A DNA stretch of 64,000 bases from Arenibacter aquaticus (lineage in GTDB: Bacteria > Bacteroidota > Bacteroidia > Flavobacteriales > Flavobacteriaceae): the NCBI RefSeq assembly GCF_003957295.1, contig NZ_RQPJ01000005.1, positions 180,261-244,260 of the forward strand, read 5' to 3'. Shown piece after piece: positions 44,558-53,803 of this stretch (position 1 is the stretch's first letter; each line of letters begins with the position of its first letter). The position numbers were made by a program, and so were the translations under genes. The notes beneath the pieces are model-generated. The model was not told the origin of the DNA, ran no database searches, and was given only the letters and a program-made list of their open reading frames with translations.

Positions 44558-45892
44558 ATGAAAAAGTTCCTGTTCAATATCTTTTTGGCAAAGCGATTCT
44601 TCTTCGTTCTAACATGCTTGGTTATTGGGTTTTTAATATCATACATGTATCCCCATGTTTTAGGGGTAATGAAGCTATTATTATATTTCTTTTTATTGTT
44701 TTTTTTGGTTGATATTATTCTGATGTTTGCCTCCAAGGGTGGTGTCCATGCCAGTCGCCTATTGCCCGAAAAACTATCCAATGGGGATGAAAACCAGATT
44801 AAAATAATCCTTTCCAACTCCTATTTGTTTCCGGTGCAATTAAAAGTTTTGGACGAAATTCCACACCAATTTCAAAAACGCGACTTTGTAATTAACACCA
44901 CCTTAGGAAAGGGTATGGAAAAACAATATACCTATCAACTTAGACCCACAACAAGAGGCCTGTATTCATTTGGGGATCTAATAGTCTTCTCCAAGTCTCC
45001 CATAGGGTTTATTTCCAAAAAGTACAGCTTTGACCATAATAAGTCGGTCCCTGTTTACCCCTCATTCCTACAACTTCGGAAATATGACCTTATGGCTTTT
45101 TCCGATAGATTGTTTGAATACGGTCTAAAGAAAATACGTCGCATAGGTCATACCATGGAATTTGAACAAATTAAAGATTATGTTCAAGGCGATGATATTA
45201 GAAACATTAATTGGAAGGCAACCGCCAAAAAAGGCCAATTGATGGTAAATCAATATCAGGATGAAAAATCGCAACCCATCTACTCTATTATAGATAAGGG
45301 GCGGGTCATGAAAATGCCATTTAATGGCCTAAGCCTATTGGATTACGCTATTAACTCCAGTTTGGTGATATCCAATATCGCCCTAAAAAAACAAGACAAA
45401 GCCGGTATGTTTACCTTTAGTAACAAAATAGAGAACCGGGTGGTTGCGGAACGAAGAAGTTCTCAAATGAACCTTATTTTGGAAACACTCTACAATATTG
45501 AAACCAATTTTGTGGAAAGTGATTTTTCCCGATTGTACGTTGATATAAAACGAAACTTAAACCACAGAAGTCTCTTATTACTTTATACCAATTTTGAGAC
45601 CTTGGACGCCTTACAACGACAGCTCCCCTATTTGCAGGCACTTGCCAAACAACATTTGTTGGTAGTCATATTTTTTGAAAATACCGAATTGATCAAATTT
45701 ACCAAGGATATTCCAAATACCACCCTAGGGATATTTGAAAAGACCATTGCCGAAAAGTTTGTCTATGAAAAGAAACTGATAGTAAACGAATTAAGAAAGC
45801 ACGGTATACAGACCATTCTTACCAAACCCGAAAATTTGACCATCAATACCATTAACAAATATCTGGAAATTAAGGCTAGAGGACTTATTTAG
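44558..45892 (+). CDS. DUF58 domain protein (VWA-like partner of MoxR)
   Basis: A 444-residue protein with two N-terminal membrane helices (~12-30, 35-55), a beta-rich segment (~60-170, LRPTTRGLYSFGDLIVFSKS) and the DUF58 core, marked by EFEQIKDYVQGDDIRNINWK and NQYQDEKSQPIYSIID. The C-terminal half folds like VWA; the MIDAS is weak (Asp-x-Gly-x in IIDKGRVMK rather than DxSxS). It is the last gene of the spoIIM cluster, and ~420 bp of non-coding DNA follow. Confidence 0.88.
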   Translation: MKKFLFNIFLAKRFFFVLTCLVIGFLISYMYPHVLGVMKLLLYFFLLFFLVDIILMFASKGGVHASRLLPEKLSNGDENQIKIILSNSYLFPVQLKVLDEIPHQFQKRDFVINTTLGKGMEKQYTYQLRPTTRGLYSFGDLIVFSKSPIGFISKKYSFDHNKSVPVYPSFLQLRKYDLMAFSDRLFEYGLKKIRRIGHTMEFEQIKDYVQGDDIRNINWKATAKKGQLMVNQYQDEKSQPIYSIIDKGRVMKMPFNGLSLLDYAINSSLVISNIALKKQDKAGMFTFSNKIENRVVAERRSSQMNLILETLYNIETNFVESDFSRLYVDIKRNLNHRSLLLLYTNFETLDALQRQLPYLQALAKQHLLVVIFFENTELIKFTKDIPNTTLGIFEKTIAEKFVYEKKLIVNELRKHGIQTILTKPENLTINTINKYLEIKARGLI

Positions 45893-46312
45893 GCTTGCAG
45901 AAGCTACGGTACTTAACATTAGACCTTCACTGCTGTATATCAAACAGCCCGCTTACCACCAAAACACAAACCACTCGTCTACAGTATTTTACCCTCTCCC
46001 TAAACACTATATCTCATTAAAATTTTCTACTTTTACATTGAAATTGTACTAGGCATTGCAAACGTGCTTACTTCACAGTTTACTGTATTACCCCCCATGT
46101 TATTTTAAAGTTGTTGTGACCTTTTTTTAGAGGCATGCTGTTTTTTAAGGATCCTAGCAACCCGTTACAGCATTAAACTGTTTTAAAACAGGTTGGAAAA
46201 TATGGGCCTTGGAGGCCTACAACGTACAAATTGAACACTAGTATTCTTTAATCAAGAGGACCTGTTCCTGAAAGCAATAGCTTGGGGGGGCCTCGCATTA
46301 AATTTTGGCATC
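45893..46312 (+). other. Non-coding interval before the TPR gene
   Basis: I see no gene, tRNA or terminator in these 420 bp. The notable elements are a 14-bp perfect palindrome CTGTTTTAAAACAG at 46178-46191 and a run of seven G at 46284-46290, 23 bp before the TPR start. No exact TAnnTTTG box was found on the + strand. Confidence 0.5.
46178..46191. promoter_or_regulatory. Perfect palindrome upstream of the TPR gene
   Basis: CTGTTTTAAAACAG is self-complementary over 14 bp and lies 122 bp before the start at 46313. It could bind a dimeric repressor or activator. No matching site was noticed elsewhere in the window. Confidence 0.3.
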
Positions 46313-48043
46313 ATGAAAACAAAAATGATTCTTACGGCACTTACAGCCCTACTTCTGATAGTGATCTACAATTTTAACAGATCTGAAAGGCCCACAGTAA
46401 TAGAGGTTCCGCAAAATGCAGGCTTTTCTTCCATTAAGTGTACGGTGGCAAAATATCTACTCTCCAATGTGGACACCACCCAACAAATTGCCCCCTTATT
46501 CAAAAATCTTGGAAATCATCATTACCCCATAAGTACAACCAATAAAAGGGCGCAACAATTTTTCGACCAAGGCTTAAAGCTCAGTTATGCCTTTAACCAT
46601 GCCGAGGCACACAGGTCTTTTATGGAAGCTGCTCGCTTAGATCCAAATGCAGCAATGGCTTTTTGGGGGCAAGCTTACACCTTGGGGCCCAATATTAACG
46701 ATCCCTTTCCAGACGATGAACGTAAAACAAAGTCCTATGAGGCCATTGAAAAAGCCAAGAAGTTAACATCCAATATATCGTCCAAGGAACGGGCGCTCAT
46801 TAACGCTTTAAGTACGCGGTACAGTAGTAACCTTTCAGTTGAAATAGATGAATTAAACAAGAACTATATGCATGCCATGGCCGATGTTGTAAAAAAATAT
46901 CCGGAGGATGCCGATATCCAAACCCTATATGCCGAAGCAGTAATGAATACCACACCATGGAATTATTGGGACAATAACGGGAATCCCGCTCCCAATACGC
47001 TCAATGGAAAAACAGCCTTGGAACAGGCTATGAAACTTAACCCAGATCATCCCGGAGCGCACCATTATTATATTCATATGGTAGAGCTGCCCAAGCCAGA
47101 CCTTGCTGTTGCCAGTGCGGACAGACTGGCTGGACTTATGCCGGCAGCGGGCCATTTGGTGCATATGCCCTCACATATATATATTAGGGTAGGGCGATAT
47201 GAAGATGCCGTAAAAACCAATCAAGCAGCCATTTTGGCCGATGAGGATTATATTTCACAATGTTACTCCCAAGGTATGTACCCATTGGGTTATTACCCTC
47301 ATAACCTTCACTTCCTATGGTCTGCTTCCAGCTTGTTGGGCGCCAGTGACATGGCCATTGATGCTGCCAAAAAAACTGCGGAAAAAGTACCCATTGGCGA
47401 AATGATAAATCTCCCCTTCCTGCAAGATTTTGCCTCAACCCCATTACTGGCTTACACTAGATTTGGGAAATGGAATGAAATATTGACCATTCCCTATCCG
47501 GGAGACGATTATAAACACCTTAAACTTATATGGCACTATGCCCGCGGGATTGCCTTTTTAAGAAAAGACAACATTAAGGAAGCCAAAGAAGAACTGGAAG
47601 CCATAGCCCTCATGACAGAAGATACGGAACTGGAAACACTCATCGCCAATTACACCAATCCATCTTCCAATATTGCCAAAGTGGCCCATGAGGTAATTGC
47701 AGGGGAATTGGCTGCGGCCGAGGGCAATTTTCCAAAATCCTTGGAACACCTCGAAAAAGGGATCGCTCTGGAAGATAATTTAATCTATAGTGAACCCAGT
47801 GCATGGCATATCCCCGTTAGGCAAACCATGGGTGCCATTTTGCTAAAAGCACAAAAATATAAAGAAGCCGAAAGAGTATATCGTGAAGATTTAGCCACGC
47901 TCCGGCAAAACGGTTGGTCGCTTATGGGGCTTCATAAAAGCTTAATGGAGCAAGGAAAAACAGAAGAAGCCAAAGAAGTCATAGAAGTATTCCAAAACGC
48001 TTGGCAACATGCCGATTTAGAAATAAGTACTTCGGTCCTTTAA
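46313..48043 (+). CDS. TPR-repeat protein, membrane-anchored or exported
   Basis: A 576-residue protein with an N-terminal hydrophobic segment (MILTALTALLLIVIYNF). It contains TPR-like helical repeats, for example RAQQFFDQGLKLSYAFNHAE with MEAARLDPNAAMAFWGQAYT, ALEQAMKLNPDHPGAHHYYI, and KGIALEDNLIYSEPSAWHIP near the end. Conserved His/Trp/Tyr positions (HYYIHMVELPKP, HMPSHIYIRVGRYEDA) are typical of a Bacteroidota family annotated only as tetratricopeptide protein. It probably acts as a protein-interaction scaffold in the periplasm. No neighbour suggests a pathway. Confidence 0.75.
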   Translation: MKTKMILTALTALLLIVIYNFNRSERPTVIEVPQNAGFSSIKCTVAKYLLSNVDTTQQIAPLFKNLGNHHYPISTTNKRAQQFFDQGLKLSYAFNHAEAHRSFMEAARLDPNAAMAFWGQAYTLGPNINDPFPDDERKTKSYEAIEKAKKLTSNISSKERALINALSTRYSSNLSVEIDELNKNYMHAMADVVKKYPEDADIQTLYAEAVMNTTPWNYWDNNGNPAPNTLNGKTALEQAMKLNPDHPGAHHYYIHMVELPKPDLAVASADRLAGLMPAAGHLVHMPSHIYIRVGRYEDAVKTNQAAILADEDYISQCYSQGMYPLGYYPHNLHFLWSASSLLGASDMAIDAAKKTAEKVPIGEMINLPFLQDFASTPLLAYTRFGKWNEILTIPYPGDDYKHLKLIWHYARGIAFLRKDNIKEAKEELEAIALMTEDTELETLIANYTNPSSNIAKVAHEVIAGELAAAEGNFPKSLEHLEKGIALEDNLIYSEPSAWHIPVRQTMGAILLKAQKYKEAERVYREDLATLRQNGWSLMGLHKSLMEQGKTEEAKEVIEVFQNAWQHADLEISTSVL

Positions 48044-48195
48044 AGTTGTTGATACGAAATACCTTTTTGAAACGTTATTAGCAAAGCATTTAAACCTAAA
48101 ATTGATAATTTCAATAAAGTTTTTGATTGAGCAAAAAACATCAAGCTTAAGTAGTTATATTGCTTAAAAGTAATAAATATCTTACAAAAATTTAC

Positions 48196-48203
48196 TATTT
48201 TTG
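48196..48203 (+). promoter_or_regulatory. Candidate -7 box of the GAF/histidine kinase gene
   Basis: TATTTTTG matches TAnnTTTG 22 bp before the ATG at 48226. It would give a very short leader. No -33 TTG at standard spacing. Confidence 0.4.
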
Positions 48204-48225
48204 AAAGGAAGTAAAATCCCCCCAA

Positions 48226-49454
48226 ATGAAAATCGCTAACAAACATCCTCAAGAAGCCTTACGTTTAAAGGAATTACGATCCTATTCCATATTGGACAGT
48301 CTTCCGGAAAAAGATTACGACAATCTAACTGCAATTGCTGCAGAAATCTGTGAAACCCCAATCTCCTTGGTCACCTTACTGGATGATAATCGCCAGTGGT
48401 TTAAATCACATCATGGACTATCCATTTCAGAGACACCCATAGAAGTTAGTTTTTGCTCGCATACCATTGTAGAAGATAAGGATATTTTGATTGTTCAGGA
48501 TTCCAGATGCGACGATCGCTTTAACGAGAATCCTTTTGTTACGGGTGACCCCGGAGTAGTTTTTTATGCCGGGGTACCATTAGTTAGTCCAAAAGGTCTC
48601 CCCTGGGAACTATATGTGTTGCGGACAACAAACCGAAGGATTTGAGCAAAAGCCAAATTACATCCTTGAAGGCCCTTGCTTCCCAGGTTATGAACTTACT
48701 TGAACTCCGGAAAAAAAATGAGCTATTGAAAGATTCAATGGTAGCTTTGGAGGACAAAAACAAGGAACTGGAAAGCTTTGCATATATTGCCGCGCACGAC
48801 CTAAAATCTCCATTGAACAACATATCCGCATTGTCTATGTTACTTCAAGACTCCTATGGGGAGCAATTGGATAATGAAGGGCAAACCATGCTGGGATATA
48901 TCAACAGTTCATCAGAAACGCTTAAAGGACTTGTAGACGGCTTACTTGAATACAGTAAAAGTGCTTCAATACTTGATGAGGAAATAACAGAGATAGGTGT
49001 AAACGATATTAAAGAGGAGATTTTAAGCCTTTTTTCCTATCAGCATACATTGGAATTTAAGGTCCGTTCTAGTTTGGAAAGTATTTTTGCCAATAGGACC
49101 GCCATAGATCAAATTTTGATCAATCTTATTGCCAACGCCATTAAATACAACGACAAGGAAAAGACATACATAGAACTACACATCTTGGAGGATGATGAAT
49201 TTTATGAATTTCGTGTCCAGGACAATGGGCCGGGTATAGCCCTGGACGACCAAAAAAAGATTTTTGAAATTTTTACGGTACTTCAAGGTCAGGATAAGGA
49301 TGGAAAAAAAGGCCATGGCATAGGATTGGCTACGGTTAAAAAAATGGTAGAGCATATGGGCGGTACCATTCATGTACAATCAAATATTGGAGAAGGCACT
49401 TCCTTTAATTTTAAAATAGCCAAGAGTGGCCAAATGATAGCTAACTTCCATTAG
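48226..49454 (+). pseudogene. GAF-domain histidine kinase, interrupted by a single-base frameshift
   Basis: The first frame (48226-48645) encodes an N-terminal GAF domain ([20 protein letters not shown], then [13 protein letters not shown]) but runs out of family-like sequence after [15 protein letters not shown]. The next frame continues the missing text immediately: [15 protein letters not shown], the usual GAF ending, then a kinase with H-box FAYIAAHDLKSPLNN, N-box INLIANAIKYND, G1 DNGPGIALDD and G2 KGHGIGLATVKKM. Adding one C to the CCCC run at 48600-48603 joins both into one 409-residue protein (1230 bases). The TTG at 48642 is therefore an artefact, not a start. The change may be a sequencing error in a short homopolymer, a true mutation or slippage. 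It is a soluble sensor kinase with no membrane segment. Confidence 0.85.
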
Positions 49455-49455
49455 T

Positions 49456-50397
49456 TTAAAAAGACGGGATATCCTTTTTGGCCTTCTCGAACTCCATTAC
49501 CATATCACTCACAATTTTGGCTGCGGGTTTTATTTCGTGGATAATAGCGGCTACCTGCCCTATTTCCAATTCGCCCTCTTCCAGGTCTCCTTCGAACATA
49601 CCTTTTTTGGCTCGCGCACGGCCTAGCAACCTCCTTAATTCTTCCACGTCCGCACCTTTGGCATATGCCTGTTGTATATCCTGAAAAAATTTATTTTTAA
49701 TCAACCTCACGGGAGCCAATTCCTTTAATGTGAGTTGGGTAGCCCCTTCACCGGCCTCTACTACTTTCTGTTTAAATAAAGGGTGGGATGAAGCCTCATG
49801 ACTTGCTACAAAACGACTCCCCACCTGTACGCCATCGGCTCCCAAGACCATCGTGGCCAACATAGCGCTACCAGTTGCAATACCCCCCGCCGCAATAAGC
49901 GGAATGGAAACTTTTTCCTTAACAGCCGGAATTAAGGTGAGCGTGGTGGTCTCATCCCTTCCATTATGTCCGCCTGCCTCAAAGCCTTCCGCAACAATGG
50001 CATCTACCCCAGCCTCTTCGGCTTTTTGGGCAAACTTTACACTGCTTACCACATGGACTACAGTTATACCATTGTTTTTTAGATAGGACGTCCAGGTTTT
50101 CGGATTCCCAGCAGAGGTAAAGACTATTTTTACTCCTTGCTCTATAATAATATTCATCAACTCCTTTAAGTCTGGATATAACATGGGCACATTAACCGCG
50201 AAAGGCTTATTGGTGGCCGACTTACATTTCTGAATATGTTCCAAGAGCACTGTTGGATACATAGATCCTGCGCCAATAACCCCCAATCCGCCAGCGTTTG
50301 AAACAGCAGATGCCAAACGCCAGCCACTGGTCCATACCATTCCAGCCTGTATGATGGGATATTTAATCTTAAAGAGTTGTGTGATTCTATTCTGCAT
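49456..50397 (-). CDS. Nitronate monooxygenase-family FMN oxidoreductase
   Basis: A 313-residue TIM-barrel FMN enzyme. The start NRITQLFKIKYPIIQAGMVW, the motif AIVAEGFEAGGHNGRDETTT and the phosphate-binding IPLIAAGGIATGSAMLATMV with GADGVQVGSRFVAS are those of the 2-nitropropane dioxygenase/nitronate monooxygenase superfamily. Members detoxify alkyl nitronates or act as NADH:quinone reductases, so the substrate is open. Its ATG overlaps the TAA of the subtilase gene by one base, so the two are translationally coupled. Confidence 0.87.
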   Translation of the reverse strand: MQNRITQLFKIKYPIIQAGMVWTSGWRLASAVSNAGGLGVIGAGSMYPTVLLEHIQKCKSATNKPFAVNVPMLYPDLKELMNIIIEQGVKIVFTSAGNPKTWTSYLKNNGITVVHVVSSVKFAQKAEEAGVDAIVAEGFEAGGHNGRDETTTLTLIPAVKEKVSIPLIAAGGIATGSAMLATMVLGADGVQVGSRFVASHEASSHPLFKQKVVEAGEGATQLTLKELAPVRLIKNKFFQDIQQAYAKGADVEELRRLLGRARAKKGMFEGDLEEGELEIGQVAAIIHEIKPAAKIVSDMVMEFEKAKKDIPSF

Positions 50398-52025
50398 TAG
50401 TTTTTAATAATTTTAAATTCCTGGCAATCACCATCAATATTCAATTGCCCTATGTACATGGCATTGCTTAGATGCCCTACAGATAATTCAAGATTAGTTG
50501 GGGTAATACGCCTTTCCAAAATACGCTTTCCATAGGCATCAAAGAGGGAGAAAATAGCAGTGTTAAACTCGTTTGGAAGGTAAAGATAAAGATTGGCAGT
50601 TGTAGGGTTTGGATAAAGATACCATTGCTCCATTTCATTATTGGGCATTGGAACACCCTCGGCCAGCAAGGCCGAGTAAAAATTAGGTATACCAAATCCC
50701 ATTTGGGAGTTTGGGCTTTGATTATGAGATGAATATTTCCTAACCATAGCCATTATTTCCCAATTCGTTTTATTGGGCAGCGCCTGCCAAAAAGAAGCTA
50801 TGGCACCTGCCAAAATAGGGGAAGAAAATGATGTTCCATTACTCCTTACCAGTCTATCATCGGGTCCTACTACCACGGCAGCTTTTCCCAAGGCCATACC
50901 ATCTGGCTTAATTTGGCCGGTGGCATTAGGTCCTTTGGAACTGAAATCCACATATTGGCCGTTTTCATCTACTGCTCCAACTGCAAATACATTGGCATCG
51001 GCCGGGGCGGTAATAATGCCCCATTGGTTATCACCCGAATTTCCGGCAGAATTCACCACCAGAATACCCTTCTCCATAGCAATATTGGCCCCTTTGGAAA
51101 CAAAAGTGCTATTTCCATCCATTTGCGAGGGTCTATAATTATAATTTGGGTCATCAAAGGTACTATATCCCAAAGAGCTATTTATTAGATCCACTCCTAG
51201 GCTATCTGCTCTTTCTGCAGCCTCTACCCAATAGCTTTCCTCCACCGGAGTCTCTGTGGCAGAATCCTCTGTTCTAAACAACACATATTCAGCATCCGGC
51301 GCCGTACCTACATACACCCCTTCTACAAAGGCGGCCATACAGGATAAAACCCTTGTACCATGATCACTGCCATTGGGCCTATATATGTCCGCTGATCTGT
51401 CAACAAAATCATATCCTCCCCACAAGCGTCCGTCTGACCGTAAGCTATAAAAAACAGACATCTGGTCTACATTGGGAAAACCGCTATCTAGCACTGCAAG
51501 CAATAATCCCTGCCCCGTAAAGTCATTATCATGAAGTTGCTCAAGGCCCAACTGTCTTATTTGCCGGCCAGTTTGTCCATAGACAAATTCTTCCTGCTGC
51601 CGCAAATATTTCCCTCTATGATTAGTAGACTGAGAAATCACATTCCATTCTTTGTCCCATTTAGCATTGAAACTTCTATTGGCATACCATACCCTCGCCA
51701 CAAAATCCAATTCCAGAAGTGCAGAAATATTGGATAGACTCCCCACCACATGTACACAATTGAACCATTTGGATTTTGCCTTTACAGTAATGCCCTCTTG
51801 AAGTTTTAAGCTGGCAATATAATTCTCGTTAACGGGTACATCCCGTTCATCTATGGGAATATTAAATTTAGCTTTCCGAGTTAGGGAGCGCTCGGTCAAT
51901 ATACTGGACGGACTTGCAATAGCCTCTTCTACCCCAATTTTATCCTTAAAATACACCCAAGCGTGTTCTTGGGCCCCTGCCCTGATAAAGCATAAAAAAA
52001 GTAGGATAAAGGCGGCCCTATCCAT
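50397..52025 (-). CDS. S8 subtilisin-like protease with type IX secretion tail
   Basis: A 542-residue exported protease. A signal peptide (~1-19) is followed by a propeptide-like region to ~150. The catalytic domain has Asp180 in LLLAVLDSGF, His222 in SDHGTRVLSC, the oxyanion Asn in VVNSAGNSGD and Ser399 in NGTSFSSPILAG. The last ~75 residues form a T9SS C-terminal domain (YLYPNPTTANLYLYLPN, ending ECQEFKIIKN-like GDCQEFKIIKN), so the protein should cross the outer membrane through the type IX system. It starts 1 bp after the mnmA stop and ends within the start of the nitronate monooxygenase gene. Confidence 0.92.
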   Translation of the reverse strand: MDRAAFILLFLCFIRAGAQEHAWVYFKDKIGVEEAIASPSSILTERSLTRKAKFNIPIDERDVPVNENYIASLKLQEGITVKAKSKWFNCVHVVGSLSNISALLELDFVARVWYANRSFNAKWDKEWNVISQSTNHRGKYLRQQEEFVYGQTGRQIRQLGLEQLHDNDFTGQGLLLAVLDSGFPNVDQMSVFYSLRSDGRLWGGYDFVDRSADIYRPNGSDHGTRVLSCMAAFVEGVYVGTAPDAEYVLFRTEDSATETPVEESYWVEAAERADSLGVDLINSSLGYSTFDDPNYNYRPSQMDGNSTFVSKGANIAMEKGILVVNSAGNSGDNQWGIITAPADANVFAVGAVDENGQYVDFSSKGPNATGQIKPDGMALGKAAVVVGPDDRLVRSNGTSFSSPILAGAIASFWQALPNKTNWEIMAMVRKYSSHNQSPNSQMGFGIPNFYSALLAEGVPMPNNEMEQWYLYPNPTTANLYLYLPNEFNTAIFSLFDAYGKRILERRITPTNLELSVGHLSNAMYIGQLNIDGDCQEFKIIKN

Positions 52026-52026
52026 G

Positions 52027-53217
52027 TCAAGAGATTACGCCAGATCCTATCAGTTCGTCCCCTATATACCAAGCCACAAACTGCCCTTCCGTAATGGCAG
52101 ATTGTTTTTCCTCAAAATCAACATAAATTCCAGCATCTACCTTATATAGAGTAGCCTTTTGCAGAGGTTGACGGTATCTGATCCTAGCCATTACCTCCAT
52201 GCTCTGATCAATATCCAAGGCCAGATCCGTGCGTACCCAATGTAGTTCGTCATTGCTGACAAATAAGGTCCTCCTATATAGTCCGGGGTGACTTTTGCCT
52301 TGACCTGTATAGATAATGTTTTGGTCCACATCAGTTTCTATAACAAATAGGGGTTCCTTGGTACCTCCAACATCCAATCCTTTACGCTGTCCTTTGGTAA
52401 AATAATGGGCTCCCTGATGTTCCCCAACAACTTTTCCGTCGGTAAGATCATAATGGGGTTTTTCAGCATAAAAAGCCAATTCCTCCAATTTGGAACTAAA
52501 TTTAGGGACATTGTTAGCATACTGCTCCAATACAGCAGGAACTTCCACTATAACACCCTTTTTGGGTTGTAATTTTTGTTGTAAAAATTCCGGTAGCCTT
52601 ACTTTTCCTATAAAGCAGAGACCTTGGGAATCTTTTTTATCCGCAGTAATCAGATCATTTTCAGCTGCAATCCTCCTTACTTCGGGCTTTAATAATTCCC
52701 CAATTGGGAATAGGGTCTTGGCCAATTGTTCCTGTGATAATTGGCATAGGAAATAAGATTGATCCTTATTGCCATCTACACCGGCCAACAATTGATATGT
52801 TTCCGTACCGTCCGGGTTCTTTATTATCCCCTTTCGGCAATAATGACCGGTTGCCACATAATCCGCCCCCAATTGCATGGCTATTTTCATGAATACATCA
52901 AACTTAATTTCCCTATTACAGAGCACATCGGGATTGGGAGTTCTACCCTTTTCGTATTCGTTGAACATATAATCTACGATACGCTCTTTATATTGAGCAC
53001 TTAAATCAACTGTTTGGAAAGGTATCCTCAACTTTTCTGCCACAATAAGGGCATCGTTACTATCTTCCAACCAAGGGCATTCCTTGGAAATGGTCACAGA
53101 ATCGTCGTGCCAATTCTTCATAAACAGGCCTATAACCTCATAACCCTGTTCTTTTAAGAGATAAGCTGTAACACTTGAATCCACTCCGCCGGAAAGTCCG
53201 ACTACCACCTTTTTCAT
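52027..53217 (-). CDS. mnmA: tRNA-specific 2-thiouridylase
   Basis: A 396-residue PP-loop enzyme that makes 2-thiouridine at position 34 of tRNA Lys, Glu and Gln. The PP loop [15 protein letters not shown] is at residues 8-22. The catalytic cysteines are in [12 protein letters not shown] and QGLCFIGKV, and the C-terminal beta-barrel is present. The insertion [20 protein letters not shown] between these domains is common in Bacteroidota. TATTTTTG (minus strand, 53280-53287) fits a -7 box. First gene of mnmA-subtilase-nitronate monooxygenase. Confidence 0.95.
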   Translation of the reverse strand: MKKVVVGLSGGVDSSVTAYLLKEQGYEVIGLFMKNWHDDSVTISKECPWLEDSNDALIVAEKLRIPFQTVDLSAQYKERIVDYMFNEYEKGRTPNPDVLCNREIKFDVFMKIAMQLGADYVATGHYCRKGIIKNPDGTETYQLLAGVDGNKDQSYFLCQLSQEQLAKTLFPIGELLKPEVRRIAAENDLITADKKDSQGLCFIGKVRLPEFLQQKLQPKKGVIVEVPAVLEQYANNVPKFSSKLEELAFYAEKPHYDLTDGKVVGEHQGAHYFTKGQRKGLDVGGTKEPLFVIETDVDQNIIYTGQGKSHPGLYRRTLFVSNDELHWVRTDLALDIDQSMEVMARIRYRQPLQKATLYKVDAGIYVDFEEKQSAITEGQFVAWYIGDELIGSGVIS

Positions 53218-53617
53218 CTACTTTAATTTATAGTTTCCCTTTGGTCGTTATAGACTATTAGGGACTTACAATTGCGGTACAAAAATACAAAATTGGAAAT
53301 TGGTTGCCCTTATACTACCAGATCTGTTGTAATGCAATTTTAAGCTGTATTAAGTTTAATTGGAAAAATTAAGTAATTTGGGGCATACGGCAAGGAATAA
53401 GAAACCAATTAAAGCCTTTGTGGTAATCCGCTATCCATAAAAACCATTGTCCTCTACAAATAATGCCTTTACCCACATACATTATTTAGCCCAAACATCA
53501 GTACAAGAAGGTTTAACATACTAAAAAGCTCTCTTTACAACTATTTGTTTTACAACCCCTAAAAAAAATCAATATTTGAGGACCCAAATCTTACCAAACC
53601 AAACTATTTATTGCTAA

Positions 53618-53647
53618 AAACCCCCCGACCAATTGGCCGGGGGGTTT
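53618..53647. terminator. Orphan GC-rich hairpin
   Basis: AAACCCCCCG (53618-53627) pairs with CGGGGGGTTT (53638-53647), with an inner CC/GG pairing and an AATT loop. Both sides run into T tracts on their 3' flank (TTTATTTTT on +, TTTTT on -). No annotated gene ends here, because yidC already has its own terminator. Confidence 0.75.
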
Positions 53648-53741
53648 ATTTTTAAGGAAAATACAATGTATTCCCGGAATCTTAGGGAGTTATTTATTAT
53701 CCCAATCCCAATATTGATGTCATCAAATTAACCCACAGTAT

Positions 53742-53775
53742 AAAAAAAAGTGCTTGAAAAAAATCAAGCACTTTT
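53742..53775 (-). terminator. yidC terminator
   Basis: AAAAGTGCTTGA (53746-53757) pairs with TCAAGCACTTTT (53764-53775). On the minus strand it is followed by eight T counted from the stem end. It lies 29 bp after the yidC stop. Confidence 0.9.
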
Positions 53776-53803
53776 AATTATTGCACACAAATTTAAATCG
53801 GGA

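Larger units (their letters stand above)
53218..53803 (-). other. Non-coding interval with two strong hairpins
   Basis: This 586-bp interval has no credible coding frame. It holds the probable mnmA -7 box (53280-53287), a C-rich hairpin at 53618-53647 with no assigned gene, and the yidC terminator at 53742-53775. No tRNA fold was found by eye. Confidence 0.55.

Noticed and set aside
48642..49454. Stand-alone histidine kinase starting at TTG 48642
   Set aside because: The residues just upstream in this frame continue the GAF domain of the preceding frame, so it is the second half of a frameshifted gene.
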